A stretch of DNA of 64,000 nucleotides, taken from the NCBI RefSeq assembly GCF_025950525.1, contig NZ_JAPDGS010000001.1:186001-250000 (forward strand). The letters run 5' to 3'. The notes below the pieces were generated by a model. That model ran no database searches. It saw only the letters and a program-made list of their open reading frames with translations, and was not told the origin of the DNA. A program made the position numbers and the translations under genes. This stretch comes from Stagnihabitans lacustris. GTDB taxonomy: Bacteria > Pseudomonadota > Alphaproteobacteria > Rhodobacterales > Rhodobacteraceae. Positions 8,630-16,978 of this stretch are shown here, in pieces. The first letter of the stretch is position 1. Every line of letters begins with the position of its first letter.

Positions 8630-8973
8630 GGTTCTGCCTCGCCGCGGTCTGATCCGGCCCTTTGCCCCCCGATGCGGCGGAAAGGGGCGGAGCTTCGGTA
8701 TTGGGCGATGGATTGGGCCGCTTGTCCAGCCTTGGCTTTGGGCGGCTTGCGAAAGCTCTTGTCGGGAATGATGGAAAATCGGGCTTTGGATGAAAAAACC
8801 GGCCCGAGTTGCCCCGGCCCCGAACCATAAAAAAACCGGCCCAAGCAAGCTCGGGGCCCGATGATAAAAAACCGGCCCGAGCAAGCTCGGGCCGGAGGAG
8901 CGCCAGGCGCGTTTCCGCGCCCAACAGGGAGACAGGGTGGCTGAAGTCTGGAAAGACTGTCTTGGGGGACGGA
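8630..8973. other. 344-bp gap: xdhA upstream region and metF terminators
   Basis: No gene is seen here. The part next to xdhA should hold its promoter, but no clear -35/-10 pair or operator was recognised. The part next to metF contains the tandem terminator array described separately. The open frame that extends xdhA through this gap has no family-like sequence. Confidence 0.6.
8793..8895 (-). terminator. Tandem array of three terminator units after metF
   Basis: On the minus strand the first unit after metF is a strong hairpin, CCGGCCCGAGC / GCTCGGGCCGG (8872-8895), followed by six T residues. Two further units follow at 36-37 bp spacing, each with the same left part and a T tract (at 8829-8835 and 8793-8798) but increasingly mismatched stems. 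The first should terminate metF transcripts before xdhA. Confidence 0.8.
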
Positions 8974-9831
8974 TCAGGCCACCTTTTCCAGCGCCAGTTC
9001 CGGGGCAAGGCCCAGGGCGCGCACCACTTCCCGCGTCAGATGCGGGCGGTTCAGGGTATAGAAATGCAGGGCGGGGACGCCTTCCGAAATCAGCCGGTCG
9101 CACAGCGTGGTGCATTGCGCCAGGGCAAAGAGGTCCTCGCGGTTGTCGCGGGCGGCGACGGTGAAACCCTCGTCCAGACGGCCCGGCACATGGGCGCCGC
9201 AGCGCTGGGCGAAGCGTTTCGCGCCCTCCCAGGACTGGATCGGCAGGATGCCGGGGATCAGCTCGGCGGTGATGCCCTCGCGGACGCAGGCATCGCGGAA
9301 GCGCAGGAAGGTCTCGGCCTCGAAGAAGAATTGCGTGATGGCAGAGGTGGCGCCGGCATCCAGCTTGGCCTTCAGCCAGTGGATATCGGCGCGGGCGTCC
9401 GCCGCGTCGGGGTGACGCTCGGGATAGGCGCCGACGCGGACCTTGAAACCCTTGGCCGCCAGCGCGCCCACCAGTTCGGCGGCATGGGCAAAGCCCTGGG
9501 GATGCGGAGTAAAGCGGGTGGCCCCTTTCGGCGCATCGCCGCGCAGAGCCACGATCTCTGTCACGCCCTCGGCCTTGTAGGCGTCGGCAATCTCCAGCGT
9601 CTCGGCCCGGGTCGCATCGACGCAGGTCAGATGCGCCGCCACGTTCAGCCCATAGTTCCGGCGAATGGTCGAGACCGCCTCGTGGGTCAGCTTGCGCGTC
9701 GTGCCGCCCGCGCCATAGGTGACGCTTACGAATTCCGGGGCCATGGGCGCCAAGGCCTGCACCGTTTCGAACAGCCGAAACGAGGCATCAAGCGTCTGGG
9801 GCGGAAAGAATTCGAACGAGATACGGGTCAT
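8974..9831 (-). CDS. metF: Methylenetetrahydrofolate reductase
   Basis: 285 residues. MetF is an FAD enzyme that reduces 5,10-methylene-THF to 5-methyl-THF for methionine synthesis. The family N-terminus ISFEFFPP (with the proton-donating Glu), VSVTYGAGG, HLTC and ALRGD are present, and QFFFEAETF and PGILPI follow. The start at 9831 follows AGGAG, and the product begins MTRISFEFF. It is divergent from metR across an 87-bp gap with an inverted repeat, the classical metF/metR arrangement. Confidence 0.95.
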   Translation of the reverse strand: MTRISFEFFPPQTLDASFRLFETVQALAPMAPEFVSVTYGAGGTTRKLTHEAVSTIRRNYGLNVAAHLTCVDATRAETLEIADAYKAEGVTEIVALRGDAPKGATRFTPHPQGFAHAAELVGALAAKGFKVRVGAYPERHPDAADARADIHWLKAKLDAGATSAITQFFFEAETFLRFRDACVREGITAELIPGILPIQSWEGAKRFAQRCGAHVPGRLDEGFTVAARDNREDLFALAQCTTLCDRLISEGVPALHFYTLNRPHLTREVVRALGLAPELALEKVA

Positions 9832-9872
9832 GGCAGGCTCCTTTTCTTGCCTCTTTGTGCCGGATCGGCCAT

Positions 9873-9921
9873 CATGAGTCCAATTCATAGTTTTCACAAA
9901 GATGATGAGGTTGGACTCATG
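9873..9921. promoter_or_regulatory. Inverted repeat between metF and metR
   Basis: CATGAGTCCAA (9873-9883) and TTGGACTCATG (9911-9921) are perfect 11-bp arms 27 bp apart. The right arm includes the metR start codon. This is probably the MetR operator controlling both divergent genes; it differs from the E. coli TGAA-N6-TTCA-type site. Confidence 0.55.
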
Positions 9922-10824
9922 TACCTGGAGCTGCGGCACTTCCGGACCCTAAGGGCGATCCACCAGGCGGGGGGCCTCGCGCGGGCCGCCGATATCCTGA
10001 ACACGACGCAATCGGCCCTGTCGCATCAGGTCGCGGGGCTGGAGGCGCAGGTGGGGATGGAGCTTTTCGTGCGCCGGTCCAAGCCCATGCGGCTGTCGGC
10101 GGCGGGCATCCGGATGCTGCGCGCGGCCGAACGCATCCTGCCCGAGGTGGCCGCGCTGGAGGAAGAGTTCCGCGCGCTGCAGTCCGGCAAGACCGGCCGC
10201 CTGCATATCGCCATCCAGTGTCACGCTTGTTTCGACTGGCTTTTCCCGGTGCTGGAGATGTTCCGCCACGCCTGGCCCGAGGTCGATGTGGACATCCGCG
10301 CGGGCCTGGCCTTTGACAGCTTTCCGGCTTTGATGCGCGAAGAGGTCGACCTTGTGATCTCCAGCAATCCCGAGGGGGTCGATGGGCTGACCGCGCATCC
10401 GCTGTTCGATTATCACCCGACCTTTGTGGCCTCGTCAAAGAACCCCCTGGCGGAAAAGCCGATGATCGAGGCCGAGGATTTCCGGGATCAGGTGCTGATC
10501 ACCTATCCCGTGGGCCGCGACAAGCTGGACATTTTTACCGAGCTTTTGACCGAGGCGCGGGTAGAGCCGCGCGCCCATCGCACGGTGGAGCTGACGGCGG
10601 TGATTCTGATGCTGGTGGGCAGCGACCGGGGGGTCGCCGTCCTGCCCGACTGGGTGATCCGCGATGTGAAGGCGCATGCCGATTACGTGACGCTCCCCCT
10701 GGGGCCGGGGGTGATCACGAAACGGCTGTGCGCCGTGACGCGGGACGAAGACGCGGTCAAACCCTTTATGGCGCATTTCCTGCGGCTGTGTCGGTCAGAA
10801 CCGGTCAAGCTGCAGCGGGGGTAG
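9919..10824 (+). CDS. metR: LysR-type regulator MetR
   Basis: 301 residues. The N-terminal LysR helix-turn-helix (LRHFRTLRAIHQAGGLARAA, then LNTTQSALSHQVAGLE) is followed by a substrate-binding effector domain with the MetR-like segment LHIAIQCHACFDWLFPVL. MetR activates methionine genes with homocysteine as co-effector. The ATG at 9919 lies inside the right arm of the upstream inverted repeat, so protein bound there would also cover the translation start. A longer upstream reading frame was rejected as antisense to metF. Confidence 0.9.
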   Translation: MYLELRHFRTLRAIHQAGGLARAADILNTTQSALSHQVAGLEAQVGMELFVRRSKPMRLSAAGIRMLRAAERILPEVAALEEEFRALQSGKTGRLHIAIQCHACFDWLFPVLEMFRHAWPEVDVDIRAGLAFDSFPALMREEVDLVISSNPEGVDGLTAHPLFDYHPTFVASSKNPLAEKPMIEAEDFRDQVLITYPVGRDKLDIFTELLTEARVEPRAHRTVELTAVILMLVGSDRGVAVLPDWVIRDVKAHADYVTLPLGPGVITKRLCAVTRDEDAVKPFMAHFLRLCRSEPVKLQRG

Positions 10825-10828
10825 GGGA

Positions 10829-10846
10829 CCCGGGGTATACCCCGGG
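10829..10846. repeat. 18-bp perfect palindrome after metR
   Basis: CCCGGGGTATACCCCGGG is a perfect palindrome followed by CTACG, resembling the hairpin-plus-CTACG elements at 31.9 kb. It lies between the convergent metR and deacetylase genes and could stop transcription or simply be a dispersed repeat. Confidence 0.5.
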
Positions 10847-10935
10847 CTACGCTGGGGACAGAGAGCCCTGTTCCGGCGTCGGTGGCCCTGCCGTTGCCCT
10901 GCGCACAGCTCTGCCTTCGCTTGCGTCGCCCGGGG

Positions 10936-11952
10936 CTACACCCAAGCCCCAAGCACCGCCGCAAGGTTCTCGCCCAGTTCCGGGCACAGATAGCCGCCCT
11001 CTTGGACGATCAGCGTCGGCAGGCCAAGCGCGCGGATATCCCGGCCGATCTGCGCGAAACCCGGCGTCGTCACGGCAAGCCCGGCGAAGGGATCGCCCGC
11101 AAAGGCATCCAACCCCAGGGCCAGCACCAGGGTATCGGCCCCCCACAGCGTGATCCGCTCCAAGGCCTGCCCCAGCGCCCGGCGGAAAGGGTCATCCGCG
11201 CTGCCCCGCTCCAGCGCCAGGTTCAGGTTCGCGCCCGCGCCTGCGCCGGACCCAAGCTCTTCGGGATAGCCCCAGAAAAAGGGATAGAACCGCTCGGGAT
11301 GGGCATGAACCGAGACGGTCAGCACATCGGGCCGGTCGTAAAAGATGCCCTGCGTGCCGTTGCCGTGGTGCAGGTCGATGTCCAAGATCGCGACCTTGCG
11401 GCCCGACAGCGTCAGGGCCTGCGCTGCAATCGCCGTGTTGTTCAGATAGCAGAACCCCCCCGCCAGTTCGGCGAAACAATGGTGCCCGGGCGGGCGGCAG
11501 AGCGCATAGGCCGCGCGGGCGCCGGTCATCAGGTGTTCGGCGCCTGCGATGGCGCATTGGGCGGAAAGGTAAGCCGCCTCATGGGTTTGCGGGCCGATGG
11601 GGCAAGAGGTGTCGGTCTGGTGAAACCCCGCCTGACCCACGGCAGACAGCGGATAGCCGTCGTCGCGGCTGGCGGGGTGGATGTTCGGAATGACCTCGGG
11701 GGAGGCGCCCTCGATCCGGGTCCAGCGGTCGTGGATCGTCTGCAGGAAGGTCAGATAGCGGGCGGGGTGGATCGCGGCAATCGGGTCCATCCCGTGATCG
11801 TGCGGCAGGTCGGGCGTGATGCCCAGACGTGTCAGACCCGACAAGAGCGCATCAATCCGCGCGGGCTTTTCCGGGCAGGGGCGGGGCGCGCCCGACGAGA
11901 GGAAGAACTGCGGATCATGGGCGCGTTGGCCAGGGTGGTGAAAGGCCTTCAT
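10936..11952 (-). CDS. Histone deacetylase family / acetylpolyamine amidohydrolase
   Basis: 338 residues with the full zinc deacetylase signature: RPPGHH (catalytic His pair), GGFCYLNNTAIAA, DIDLHHGNGTQ (zinc Asp and His) and GLDAFAGDP (second zinc Asp). Bacterial members such as AphA remove acetyl groups from acetylpolyamines or acetoin-like substrates. It is the last gene of a three-gene operon and overlaps the upstream acetyltransferase by 4 nt. Pairing with an acetyltransferase and a nearby polyamine-type transporter favours a small acetylated amine as substrate; this is inference. Confidence 0.87.
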   Translation of the reverse strand: MKAFHHPGQRAHDPQFFLSSGAPRPCPEKPARIDALLSGLTRLGITPDLPHDHGMDPIAAIHPARYLTFLQTIHDRWTRIEGASPEVIPNIHPASRDDGYPLSAVGQAGFHQTDTSCPIGPQTHEAAYLSAQCAIAGAEHLMTGARAAYALCRPPGHHCFAELAGGFCYLNNTAIAAQALTLSGRKVAILDIDLHHGNGTQGIFYDRPDVLTVSVHAHPERFYPFFWGYPEELGSGAGAGANLNLALERGSADDPFRRALGQALERITLWGADTLVLALGLDAFAGDPFAGLAVTTPGFAQIGRDIRALGLPTLIVQEGGYLCPELGENLAAVLGAWV

Positions 11953-12389
11953 AGCGTCTCCGGGTCGGTGTGGATCAGGGCCTCATAGCCCCGGGAGGCG
12001 AAGCCGGCCCCGGCATAGAACCGCCGCGCCATGGCGTTGTCATGGGCGACGGTGAGCGAGATGAACTGCGCGCCCCAGTCCTGATGGGTCAGGGTTGCCC
12101 GCAACAGCGCCCGCGCCAAGCCCTGGCCCCGCGCCTCGGGGGCGACGTAAAGGTCCTGGACATAGACCCCCGGCAGGCCGCGATGGGTCGAGAACTCGGG
12201 GAAATAGATGACCATGCCGCGGGGGTGGATCAGGGCCTGGATCAGGGGCCGGGGGCCGAAGGCGGCGTCCTGCAGGGCTGCGACGCTGGCCACGGTTGCG
12301 CCGCCGTCATGATCGGCCAGCGCCTGCAGCATCTGGCGCAGGGCGGGCAGGTCCGCGGGGGTGATGGGGCGAATTTCAGTCCCGGTCAA
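11949..12389 (-). CDS. GNAT N-acetyltransferase (diamine acetyltransferase-like)
   Basis: 146 residues of the GNAT fold. The acetyl-CoA motif is APEARGQGLARALL, preceded by VYVQDLYV; the C-terminal NAMARRFYAGAGF is typical. The stretch FSTHRGLPGVYVQDLYV recalls spermidine/spermine acetyltransferases. It overlaps both neighbours by 4 nt, so it is the middle gene of a BKACE-GNAT-deacetylase operon. A polyamine or amino acid substrate is plausible but not proven. Confidence 0.82.
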   Translation of the reverse strand: MTGTEIRPITPADLPALRQMLQALADHDGGATVASVAALQDAAFGPRPLIQALIHPRGMVIYFPEFSTHRGLPGVYVQDLYVAPEARGQGLARALLRATLTHQDWGAQFISLTVAHDNAMARRFYAGAGFASRGYEALIHTDPETL

Positions 12390-13300
12390 AACGCCACCCT
12401 GTCCACGCCCTTCAGCCCCAGCATCGCGCGGGCCTCGTCCGGGGTGGCTGGCGTGCGGCCCAGACGCTCGACGATCTCCCGGATGAGCGTCACCTGCTGG
12501 GCATTCGATGTCGCAAGCTGGCCCTTGGAGATATAGAGGTTGTCCTCCAGCCCCACGCGCACATGGCCCCCCATCGCGGCCGACATCGTGGCCATGGGGA
12601 TCTGTTGGCGACCCGCCGCCAGGACGGAAAAGATATAGTCGTCTCCGAAAAGCCGGTCGGCCGTGCGTTTCAACAGGGTCAGCGTGTCGGGCTCTGGCGC
12701 CATGCCGCCCAGCACGCCAAAGACGAATTGTAGGAAATACGGCGGCTTGACCAGGCCGCGTTGGGTGAAATGGTGCAGCATGGTCAGGTGGCCGAGGTCA
12801 TAGATCTCGAACTCGAACCTTGCGCCGCGGGTCCCCATCTCGGTCATGACATGGGCAATGTCGCGCGGCGTGTTCTTGAAGACCAGGTCGTCGGAGCCCC
12901 GCAGGAAGGGTTCCTCCCAGTCATGCAGGAAGCGCTTGATCCGGTCCGCCATGGGGTAAAGCGCGAAATTCATGCTGCCCATGTTCAGGCTGCACATCTC
13001 GGGCGCATAGGCGCTTGGGGCGGCCAGACGTTGATCCAGGCTCATGATCGCCGAGCCGCCGGTGGTCATGTTCACCACGGCATGGGGTTTCAGCGCGGGC
13101 AGGAAGGACCAATGCGCGGGGTCGGACGAGGGGCGGCCATCGGTGGGGTGGCGCGCATGCAGGTGCAGGATGGCCGCCCCGGCCTTGGCGGCGGCGATGG
13201 CCTGAGACGCGATGTCGTCGGGCGTCACCGGCAGATGGGGCGACTGGCTTGGCACATGGATCGAGCCCGTGACGGCGCAGGTGATCAAGATCTTGGACAT
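12386..13300 (-). CDS. BKACE family beta-keto acid cleavage enzyme (DUF849)
   Basis: 304 residues. BKACE enzymes transfer between a beta-keto acid and acetyl-CoA to give acetoacetate and a new CoA ester; known substrates include 3-keto-5-aminohexanoate and dehydrocarnitine. The signature is ILITCAVTGSIHVPSQSPHLP, then HLHAR with the zinc-binding His pair and VNMTTGGS; HVRVGLEDN near the C-terminus carries the catalytic Glu region. The ATG at 13300 was chosen; a much longer frame upstream is antisense to the next gene. It leads the operon and is divergent from the DgcA-like gene. Confidence 0.9.
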   Translation of the reverse strand: MSKILITCAVTGSIHVPSQSPHLPVTPDDIASQAIAAAKAGAAILHLHARHPTDGRPSSDPAHWSFLPALKPHAVVNMTTGGSAIMSLDQRLAAPSAYAPEMCSLNMGSMNFALYPMADRIKRFLHDWEEPFLRGSDDLVFKNTPRDIAHVMTEMGTRGARFEFEIYDLGHLTMLHHFTQRGLVKPPYFLQFVFGVLGGMAPEPDTLTLLKRTADRLFGDDYIFSVLAAGRQQIPMATMSAAMGGHVRVGLEDNLYISKGQLATSNAQQVTLIREIVERLGRTPATPDEARAMLGLKGVDRVAF

Positions 13301-13363
13301 GCGGTCAGCGTGGCATGACGCCCGCCGCTGGGGAAGAAGATTCTGCGCCAGCCATCCGGTTGT

Positions 13364-13377
13364 TGAACTTAGGTTCA
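13364..13377. promoter_or_regulatory. Candidate operator TGAAC-TTAG-GTTCA
   Basis: A perfect inverted repeat with 5-bp arms sits in the 108-bp gap between the divergent BKACE and DgcA-like operons. It is a plausible shared regulator site; the protein is unknown. Confidence 0.4.
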
Positions 13378-13408
13378 GCTTGTGAGAGCCTGAGGGCGGA
13401 GGTGTGCC

Positions 13409-15406
13409 ATGGACCCAAGCCACGCGATCCTGTTCGAGCCCGTCAAGATCGGCCCCGTCACCGCGCCGAACCGGTTTTACCAGACCCCCCATGCGACGGG
13501 CTTTGGCTGGCAACGCCCGCAATCGGGCGCGGCCTTGCGAAAGGTCAAGGCAGAGGGCGGTTGGGGCGTTGTTTGCACCGAATATTGTTCGATCCATCCA
13601 AGCTCGGATGATAGTCCTCATGCCTTTCTGACGCTGTGGGATGATGGTGACATCGCGCCTTTGGCCCTGACCGCGGCGGCGATCCATGACCATGGCGCGC
13701 TGGCCGGGATCGAGCTGTGGCACGGTGGCGCCCATGCCTCCAACCGGATGACGCGGCTGCCGACGCTGGCGCCTCGGGTGCAACCGGCGCTGTATCACCT
13801 GCCCAGCACGGCGCGGGCGATGGACCGCGCCGACATCCGCGCCTTCCGCCTCTGGCAGCGCGAGGCGGCTTTGCGGGCCAAAAGGGCGGGGTTCGACATC
13901 ATCTATGTCTATGCCGGTCATGACTATTTGCCGTTTCAGTTTCTGTCGGCGCGGACCAACGACCGCGGCGATGCCTATGGCGGGTCTTTGGAAAACCGGG
14001 CGCGGCTGCTGCGCGAGATGCTGGAGGACACGAAGGAGGCCGTCGGCGACACCTGCGCCGTGGCGGTCCGGCTGGCGGTGGATGAGCTGCAGGGGCCGCA
14101 AGGCGTGACCTCTGAGGCCGAGGGCCGCGAGGTGGTCGAGCTGCTGGCCGAGATCCCCGACCTGTGGGACGTCAACATCGCGGGGGCCTTGGGCAATGAC
14201 AGCAAGTCGGCGCGGTTTTCGGAGGAGGGGTTTCAGGAGGATTACATCCGCTTTGTCAAGGGCTTGACCTCCAAGCCCGTGGTCTCGGTCGGCCGGTTCA
14301 CCTCGCCCGACCGCATGGTCAGCCAGATCCGGCGTGGCATCCAGGACTTTATCGGCGCGGCGCGGCCTTCGATTGCGGACCCCTTCTTGCCCGCAAAAAT
14401 CCGCGAGGGGCGGGCGGACGAGATCCGCGAATGTATCGGCTGCAACATCTGTCGGGCGGCCAACAACGAGGCCGTGGGGCTGCGCTGCACGCAGAACCCG
14501 ACGATGGGCGAGGAATGGCGGCGCGGTTGGCACCCCGAGCGCGTGCCGCCCGCCAAGCGCGAAAAGGTGCTGGTGGTGGGTGGCGGTCCGGCGGGGCTGG
14601 AAGCGGCGCTGACGCTGGCCCGGCGCGGGCTAGAGGTGCATCTGGCCGAAAAAGCCCGCCAGTTCGGTGGCCGCGTGAACCGGGAAAGCACCTTGCCGGG
14701 GCTGGCGACCTGGGGGCGGGTCAGGGATCACCGTTTGCATATGCTGGGCAAGACCGATGCGACGCTTTACCCCGAAAGCGAGATGACGGCGCAGGACATT
14801 CGCGACTTTGGCGCGGCCCATGTGGTGATTGCGACGGGCAGTGTCTGGCGGCGCGACGGGATGGGGGTTTGCGGGATGGGGGGCGCCTTCCCTGCGGCGC
14901 TGACGCCCGACGACATCTTTGCGGGCGCCGATCCCGGGGGCGATGTGGTGATCTATGACGACGAGCATTACTTTATGGCGGGCGCCCTGGCTGAACGGCT
15001 GGCGACCCAGGGGCGGCGCGTGACCTATGTGACGCCTCAGGCCCAGGTTTCGACCTGGACCGCCTATACCGACGAGCAGGGATTCATCCAGGCGCGGTTG
15101 ATGGGGCTTGGCGTGCGGATCGTGACGGGGCAGGTGGCGCGGTCCTGGGATCAGGGTCTGCACAGCGTCTGCACCTATACCGGGCGCGAGGCTTTCACGC
15201 CCGCCGAAACGCTGATCCTTTGCACGGGGCGCCTGCCGGTGACGGGTCTTTACGATCAACTGCAGGGCCTGCCCGGGCTGGCGCTGGTGGGGGATGCGCT
15301 GCAGCCGTCCTCGATGGCCGATGCGATCCATTCGGCGCATCGTTTCGCGCGTGAGATCGACGGGCCGCAGCCCCTGCGCCGCGAGATGCCGGGGCTGGGG
15401 TCATGA
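13409..15406 (+). CDS. DgcA/trimethylamine dehydrogenase-like FMN-[4Fe-4S]-FAD oxidoreductase
   Basis: 665 residues. An Old Yellow Enzyme-type FMN barrel (residues 1 to about 330, with ELWHGG and SARTNDRGDAYGGSLENR) is followed by a [4Fe-4S] site (CIGCNIC, then a fourth Cys in RCTQNP). A pyridine-nucleotide domain begins VLVVGGGPAGLEAALTL. Relatives include trimethylamine dehydrogenase and the dimethylglycine (DgcA) and stachydrine demethylases, so oxidative N-demethylation is likely. It is shorter than TMADH and near DgcA in length. It overlaps the MttB-family gene by 4 nt. Confidence 0.86.
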   Translation: MDPSHAILFEPVKIGPVTAPNRFYQTPHATGFGWQRPQSGAALRKVKAEGGWGVVCTEYCSIHPSSDDSPHAFLTLWDDGDIAPLALTAAAIHDHGALAGIELWHGGAHASNRMTRLPTLAPRVQPALYHLPSTARAMDRADIRAFRLWQREAALRAKRAGFDIIYVYAGHDYLPFQFLSARTNDRGDAYGGSLENRARLLREMLEDTKEAVGDTCAVAVRLAVDELQGPQGVTSEAEGREVVELLAEIPDLWDVNIAGALGNDSKSARFSEEGFQEDYIRFVKGLTSKPVVSVGRFTSPDRMVSQIRRGIQDFIGAARPSIADPFLPAKIREGRADEIRECIGCNICRAANNEAVGLRCTQNPTMGEEWRRGWHPERVPPAKREKVLVVGGGPAGLEAALTLARRGLEVHLAEKARQFGGRVNRESTLPGLATWGRVRDHRLHMLGKTDATLYPESEMTAQDIRDFGAAHVVIATGSVWRRDGMGVCGMGGAFPAALTPDDIFAGADPGGDVVIYDDEHYFMAGALAERLATQGRRVTYVTPQAQVSTWTAYTDEQGFIQARLMGLGVRIVTGQVARSWDQGLHSVCTYTGREAFTPAETLILCTGRLPVTGLYDQLQGLPGLALVGDALQPSSMADAIHSAHRFAREIDGPQPLRREMPGLGS

Positions 15407-16902
15407 GGAAACCGCGCCGCACCGCGAGTTTGCCGCAACGCCCCTGGGGGCAAATCCCGCGCCCCTATGAGCCGATCCGGGTTCTGTCCGATGACCATGT
15501 CCAGGCGATCCATCAGGCGGCGCTGACGGTTCTGCGTGACCTGGGGATGCGGGTGCTGCATCCAACGGCGCGGGAGGCGTTCCGGGCCGCGGGGGCGCGC
15601 ATCGACGGCGACATGGTCTTTCTTGACCCCGATATGGTCGAGGCGACCCGCGCCACCGCGCCCGAGACCTTTACGCTCGCCGCCCGCAACCGGGCGCGCG
15701 ACCTGCAGGTGGGCGGCGCGCATACGATCTTCACCTCGGTTGGCGGGCCGGCCTATGTCATGGACATCGACCGCGGGCGGCGGGATGGCACGCATCAGGA
15801 CATGTGCGACTTTTTGCGGCTGTGCCAAAGCCTGAACGTCATACAACAGGAATCCGGCGGGCCTTTGGAGCCGATGGACCTGCCCCCCCGCACCCGCCAT
15901 CTGGACCTTTACCACGCGCAGATCACGCTTCTGGACAAGTCCTGGGAGCTGAATGCGCTGGGCCGTGGGCGCACGATGGATGGGCTGGAGCTGGCCGCAA
16001 AGATGATGGGCTGGTCGCTGGACCGGCTGGTGGAAACTCCGGTGATGATGGGGGTGATCAACACCAACTCGCCGCGGCAGTTGGATATTCCCATGGCCGA
16101 GGGGCTGATGACGCTGGCCGAATATGGCCAATGCGCGGTGGTGACGCCCTTTACGCTGGCGGGCGCCATGGCGCCGGTGACGCTGGCGGGCGCCCTGACG
16201 CTGCAACATGCCGAGGCGCTGTTGGGGATCGTTCTGACGCAACTGGTGCGCAAGGGGGCGCCGGTGGTCTATGGCGGGTTTACGTCCAACGTGGATATGA
16301 AGTCGGGCGCGCCGGCCTTTGGGACGCCGGAATATGCCAAGGCGGCGCAGGCCTCGGGGCAGTTGGCGCGGCATCTGCGGCTGCCGTTTCGCAGTTCCAA
16401 CGTGACGGCGGCCAATGCGCTGGACGCCCAGGCGGCCTACGAATCGCAGATGTCGATCTGGGGCGCGCTGATGGGGGGCGCGAACCTGTTGATGCATGGC
16501 GCGGGCTGGATGCATGGCGGGCTGACGGCCAGTTACGAAAAGCTGATCCTGGATGCCGAGATGCTGGGGATGATGCAGGCCTATTTCTCGCCCATCGCGG
16601 TCGACGAGGCCTCAATCGCGCTGGAGGCCATCGCAGAAGCCGGGGCGGGCGGGCATTTCTTTGGCACCGCGCACACGATGGCGCGGTTCGAAACCGCCTT
16701 TCATGCGCCGATGCTGTCGACTTGGGACAACTACCCGTCATGGCTGGCGAAAGGCGCAGAGGAGGCCCCGGCCCGCGCCAACCGCATCTGGAAGGACCTG
16801 CTGGCGGGGTATGAGCCGCCACCGCTGGACCCCGGCATCCGCGACGACGTCGAGGATTACATTGCGCGGCGGAAGGCCGAGGGCGGGGTGGAGGTCAATT
16901 AG
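15403..16902 (+). CDS. MttB-family (trimethylamine methyltransferase superfamily) protein, non-pyrrolysine
   Basis: 499 residues, matching the MttB superfamily from N-terminus (SDDHVQAIHQAALTVLRDLG) to C-terminus (LDPGIRDDVEDYIARRKAEG). The frame contains no internal amber codon, so it is a non-pyrrolysine member, like the glycine betaine methyltransferase MtgB. It would transfer a methyl group from a quaternary amine to a corrinoid, but no corrinoid protein gene is seen here. Coupling by ATGA to the DgcA-like gene suggests both act on the same N-methylated substrate. Confidence 0.85.
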   Translation: MRKPRRTASLPQRPWGQIPRPYEPIRVLSDDHVQAIHQAALTVLRDLGMRVLHPTAREAFRAAGARIDGDMVFLDPDMVEATRATAPETFTLAARNRARDLQVGGAHTIFTSVGGPAYVMDIDRGRRDGTHQDMCDFLRLCQSLNVIQQESGGPLEPMDLPPRTRHLDLYHAQITLLDKSWELNALGRGRTMDGLELAAKMMGWSLDRLVETPVMMGVINTNSPRQLDIPMAEGLMTLAEYGQCAVVTPFTLAGAMAPVTLAGALTLQHAEALLGIVLTQLVRKGAPVVYGGFTSNVDMKSGAPAFGTPEYAKAAQASGQLARHLRLPFRSSNVTAANALDAQAAYESQMSIWGALMGGANLLMHGAGWMHGGLTASYEKLILDAEMLGMMQAYFSPIAVDEASIALEAIAEAGAGGHFFGTAHTMARFETAFHAPMLSTWDNYPSWLAKGAEEAPARANRIWKDLLAGYEPPPLDPGIRDDVEDYIARRKAEGGVEVN

Positions 16903-16908
16903 GGGGGA

Positions 16909-16956
16909 AGCGCCGACCCCAAGCCCCGGGCAAGCGCCCGGGACGGGGCCGGCGCT
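16909..16956. terminator. Nested GC hairpin between convergent genes
   Basis: AGCGCCG pairs with CGGCGCT, CCCC with GGGG, and an inner stem (CCCGGGC / GCCCGGG) lies inside. It separates the convergent MttB-family and TetR genes. There is no T tract, so its role as a terminator is uncertain. Confidence 0.45.
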
Positions 16957-16978
16957 GGGGGTCTGGCGGAGCCGTAGG

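Noticed and set aside
9832-9918. SAM-II type riboswitch before metF
   Set aside because: The gap is only 87 bp and is taken up by the inverted repeat; no SAM-II pseudoknot pattern was recognised.
13301-14533. N-terminal extension of the BKACE frame by over 400 codons
   Set aside because: It lies antisense to the DgcA-like gene; the BKACE family N-terminus starts at 13300.
15403-16902. Pyrrolysine-containing MttB
   Set aside because: The frame has no in-frame amber codon from start to stop, so it is a non-pyrrolysine homologue.
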